Of a stretch of DNA of 64,000 nucleotides, positions 63,190 through 64,000 are shown in pieces. Positions within the stretch are counted from its first letter, which is position 1. Each line of letters starts with the position of its first letter. The DNA is from Flavobacteriaceae bacterium (GTDB lineage Bacteria; Bacteroidota; Bacteroidia; Flavobacteriales; Weeksellaceae): contig JAAYKY010000009.1 of the NCBI GenBank assembly GCA_012522185.1, positions 1-64,000 on the forward strand. Direction: 5' to 3'. The notes below the pieces were generated by a model. The model worked only from the letters and a program-made list of their open reading frames with translations. It was not told where the DNA came from and did not search any database. A program made the position numbers and the translations under genes.

Positions 63190-63545
63190 ACCCTAAAACC
63201 GACAAAATAAAAAAAGAGAAGCCAAAAAAATGGTACCGGATTTTATTGAATAAATATTTAATTGTCACGGTATTGTTCATCGTATGGATGATTTTCTTTG
63301 ACCAAAACTCCTATTTCATTCACAAAGAACTCGATGAGGAAGTCAAAGCTCTGACCAAAGACAAAAGACTTTATGAGCAAAAACTGGAAAAAGAAACCAT
63401 TCAAATTCAGAGAATGAAAACCGATGCCTCCGAAATTGAAAGAGTAGCAAGAGAAAGACATTTCCTGAAAAAAGAAAACGAAGATGTATTCATCATCGAA
63501 AAACAAAAAGTAAAAAAGCCCGAAACAAATGAACCCGAAAACTGA
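63186..63545 (+). CDS. septum formation initiator (DivIC/FtsB-like)
   Basis: 119 residues: one membrane helix (about 19-37, NKYLIVTVLFIVWMIFFD) followed by a periplasmic coiled coil (LDEEVKALTKDKRLYEQKLEKETIQIQRMKTDASEIERVARERHFLKKENEDVFII). The 'E.iEr.ARe...kk..E.vf.i' end is typical of FtsB/DivIC, a divisome scaffold that binds FtsL and FtsQ. It overlaps udk by 4 bp and the mutase gene by 17 bp. Confidence 0.9.
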   Translation: MNPKTDKIKKEKPKKWYRILLNKYLIVTVLFIVWMIFFDQNSYFIHKELDEEVKALTKDKRLYEQKLEKETIQIQRMKTDASEIERVARERHFLKKENEDVFIIEKQKVKKPETNEPEN

Positions 63546-64000
63546 GGAATTTAAACAATTGACACCACAGGAATGGAAACTCAAAGTCCAAGCAGAACTC
63601 GCTGGACTCGATTACAATGAAGTCCTGGTCTGGGATACAGCCGAAGGAATTCAAGTAAAACCCCTTTATACAAGCCAAGACCTTCCCGAAGAAATCTCAA
63701 CCATCCAATCCACAAAAGACTGGAAAATCATCGGAAACTTCCGAAACGATTCCCTTCAGGATTTCTCATACCTATACGGTTTCAAAGTAGAGGAAAATCA
63801 ATTCAATCAAGTTGCAAAACTTCCCGAATTCCTAGATTTGTTTTTTGAAATCAAAACTTCAACGGACTCAATCGGGAAATTGAATTTCTCCGAAATCAAA
63901 AACCTGAAATACTTAAGCCTCGACGTCTTGGGGAACTTCGCAGAAACCGGAAACTGGTTCCATTCGCAAGAAAAAGATTTAGCTTTAACCCAAAAAATCC
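63529..64000 (+). CDS. mutA: methylmalonyl-CoA mutase small subunit, N-terminal part
   Basis: Partial: ATG 63529 and an open frame to the window end (157 codons). The start MNPKTEEFKQLTPQEWKLKV, then LDYNEVLVWDTAEGIQVKPLYT, is the small-subunit pattern (W...v..dL.G.dye.l.w.t.eGi.v.P.Y). The small subunit pairs with the B12-binding large subunit to interconvert methylmalonyl-CoA and succinyl-CoA. The start overlaps the DivIC-like gene, so the four genes from 61905 are probably co-transcribed. Confidence 0.85.
   Translation, partial: MNPKTEEFKQLTPQEWKLKVQAELAGLDYNEVLVWDTAEGIQVKPLYTSQDLPEEISTIQSTKDWKIIGNFRNDSLQDFSYLYGFKVEENQFNQVAKLPEFLDLFFEIKTSTDSIGKLNFSEIKNLKYLSLDVLGNFAETGNWFHSQEKDLALTQKI

Overview
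The window looks like a chromosomal segment of a Bacteroidota member, most likely class Flavobacteriia (a Weeksellaceae-like genome is my guess). The evidence is: two secreted proteins with C-terminal Por/type IX secretion sorting domains; promoters of the Bacteroidota type (TTTG about 20 bp before TAnnTTTG) ahead of rpmH, the sdh operon, a MarR operon and a restriction-modification operon; a three-gene succinate dehydrogenase with one fused cytochrome b subunit; a BshA glycosyltransferase; a TonB-dependent receptor; AT-rich intergenic DNA; and a lack of strong Shine-Dalgarno sites. The end of an rRNA operon (5S rRNA plus terminator) opens the window. No tRNA, CRISPR array, prophage or transposase was seen.

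0.5-17 kb is mostly core: an Omp85-like outer-membrane protein, an AI-2E/PerM family permease, L-serine dehydratase, a GreA/B-like factor, a SUI1-like protein, an FAD oxidoreductase, a tightly overlapping minus-strand operon (PLP deaminase, glucosaminidase-LysM, hemL), and a plus-strand run (Nudix, acyltransferase, Mpl-like muropeptide ligase, GH3 glucosaminidase fused to a beta-lactamase-like serine hydrolase) that suggests peptidoglycan turnover and recycling. 17-23 kb is an accessory island: a zeta-toxin-like kinase with a 53-codon partner inserted exactly at the 3' end of the GH3 gene, whose last 114 bp are duplicated on the far side; then a 1243-residue single-chain restriction-methylase-specificity protein and its XRE controller, which carries an in-frame stop inside the helix-turn-helix; then repeat DNA and a truncated gene.

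23-51 kb returns to core functions: TonB receptor, LOG-family hydrolase, bshA, sdhCAB, carbonic anhydrase, DinB-like protein, ecotin, a MarR-controlled efflux operon (TolC, HlyD, ABC-2 permease, no ATPase), a sorbosone-type dehydrogenase lipoprotein, a fused 2-oxoacid dehydrogenase E1, a TPR protein, gyrA, a two-component system and a PAS-LuxR regulator, rpmH, an FtsE-like ATPase and two glycosyltransferases.

51-62 kb is a repeat-rich accessory stretch: seven full copies of a 76-89 bp imperfect palindromic element, a 1589-residue type IX-secreted protein beside a small C-terminally anchored protein, a VapBC-like toxin-antitoxin pair, a second type IX-sorted protein, a DUF4126 membrane protein, and an 11-bp-period tandem array. 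The last 2 kb hold a SanA-like membrane protein, uridine kinase, a DivIC/FtsB-like septum protein and the start of the methylmalonyl-CoA mutase small subunit, cut by the window end.
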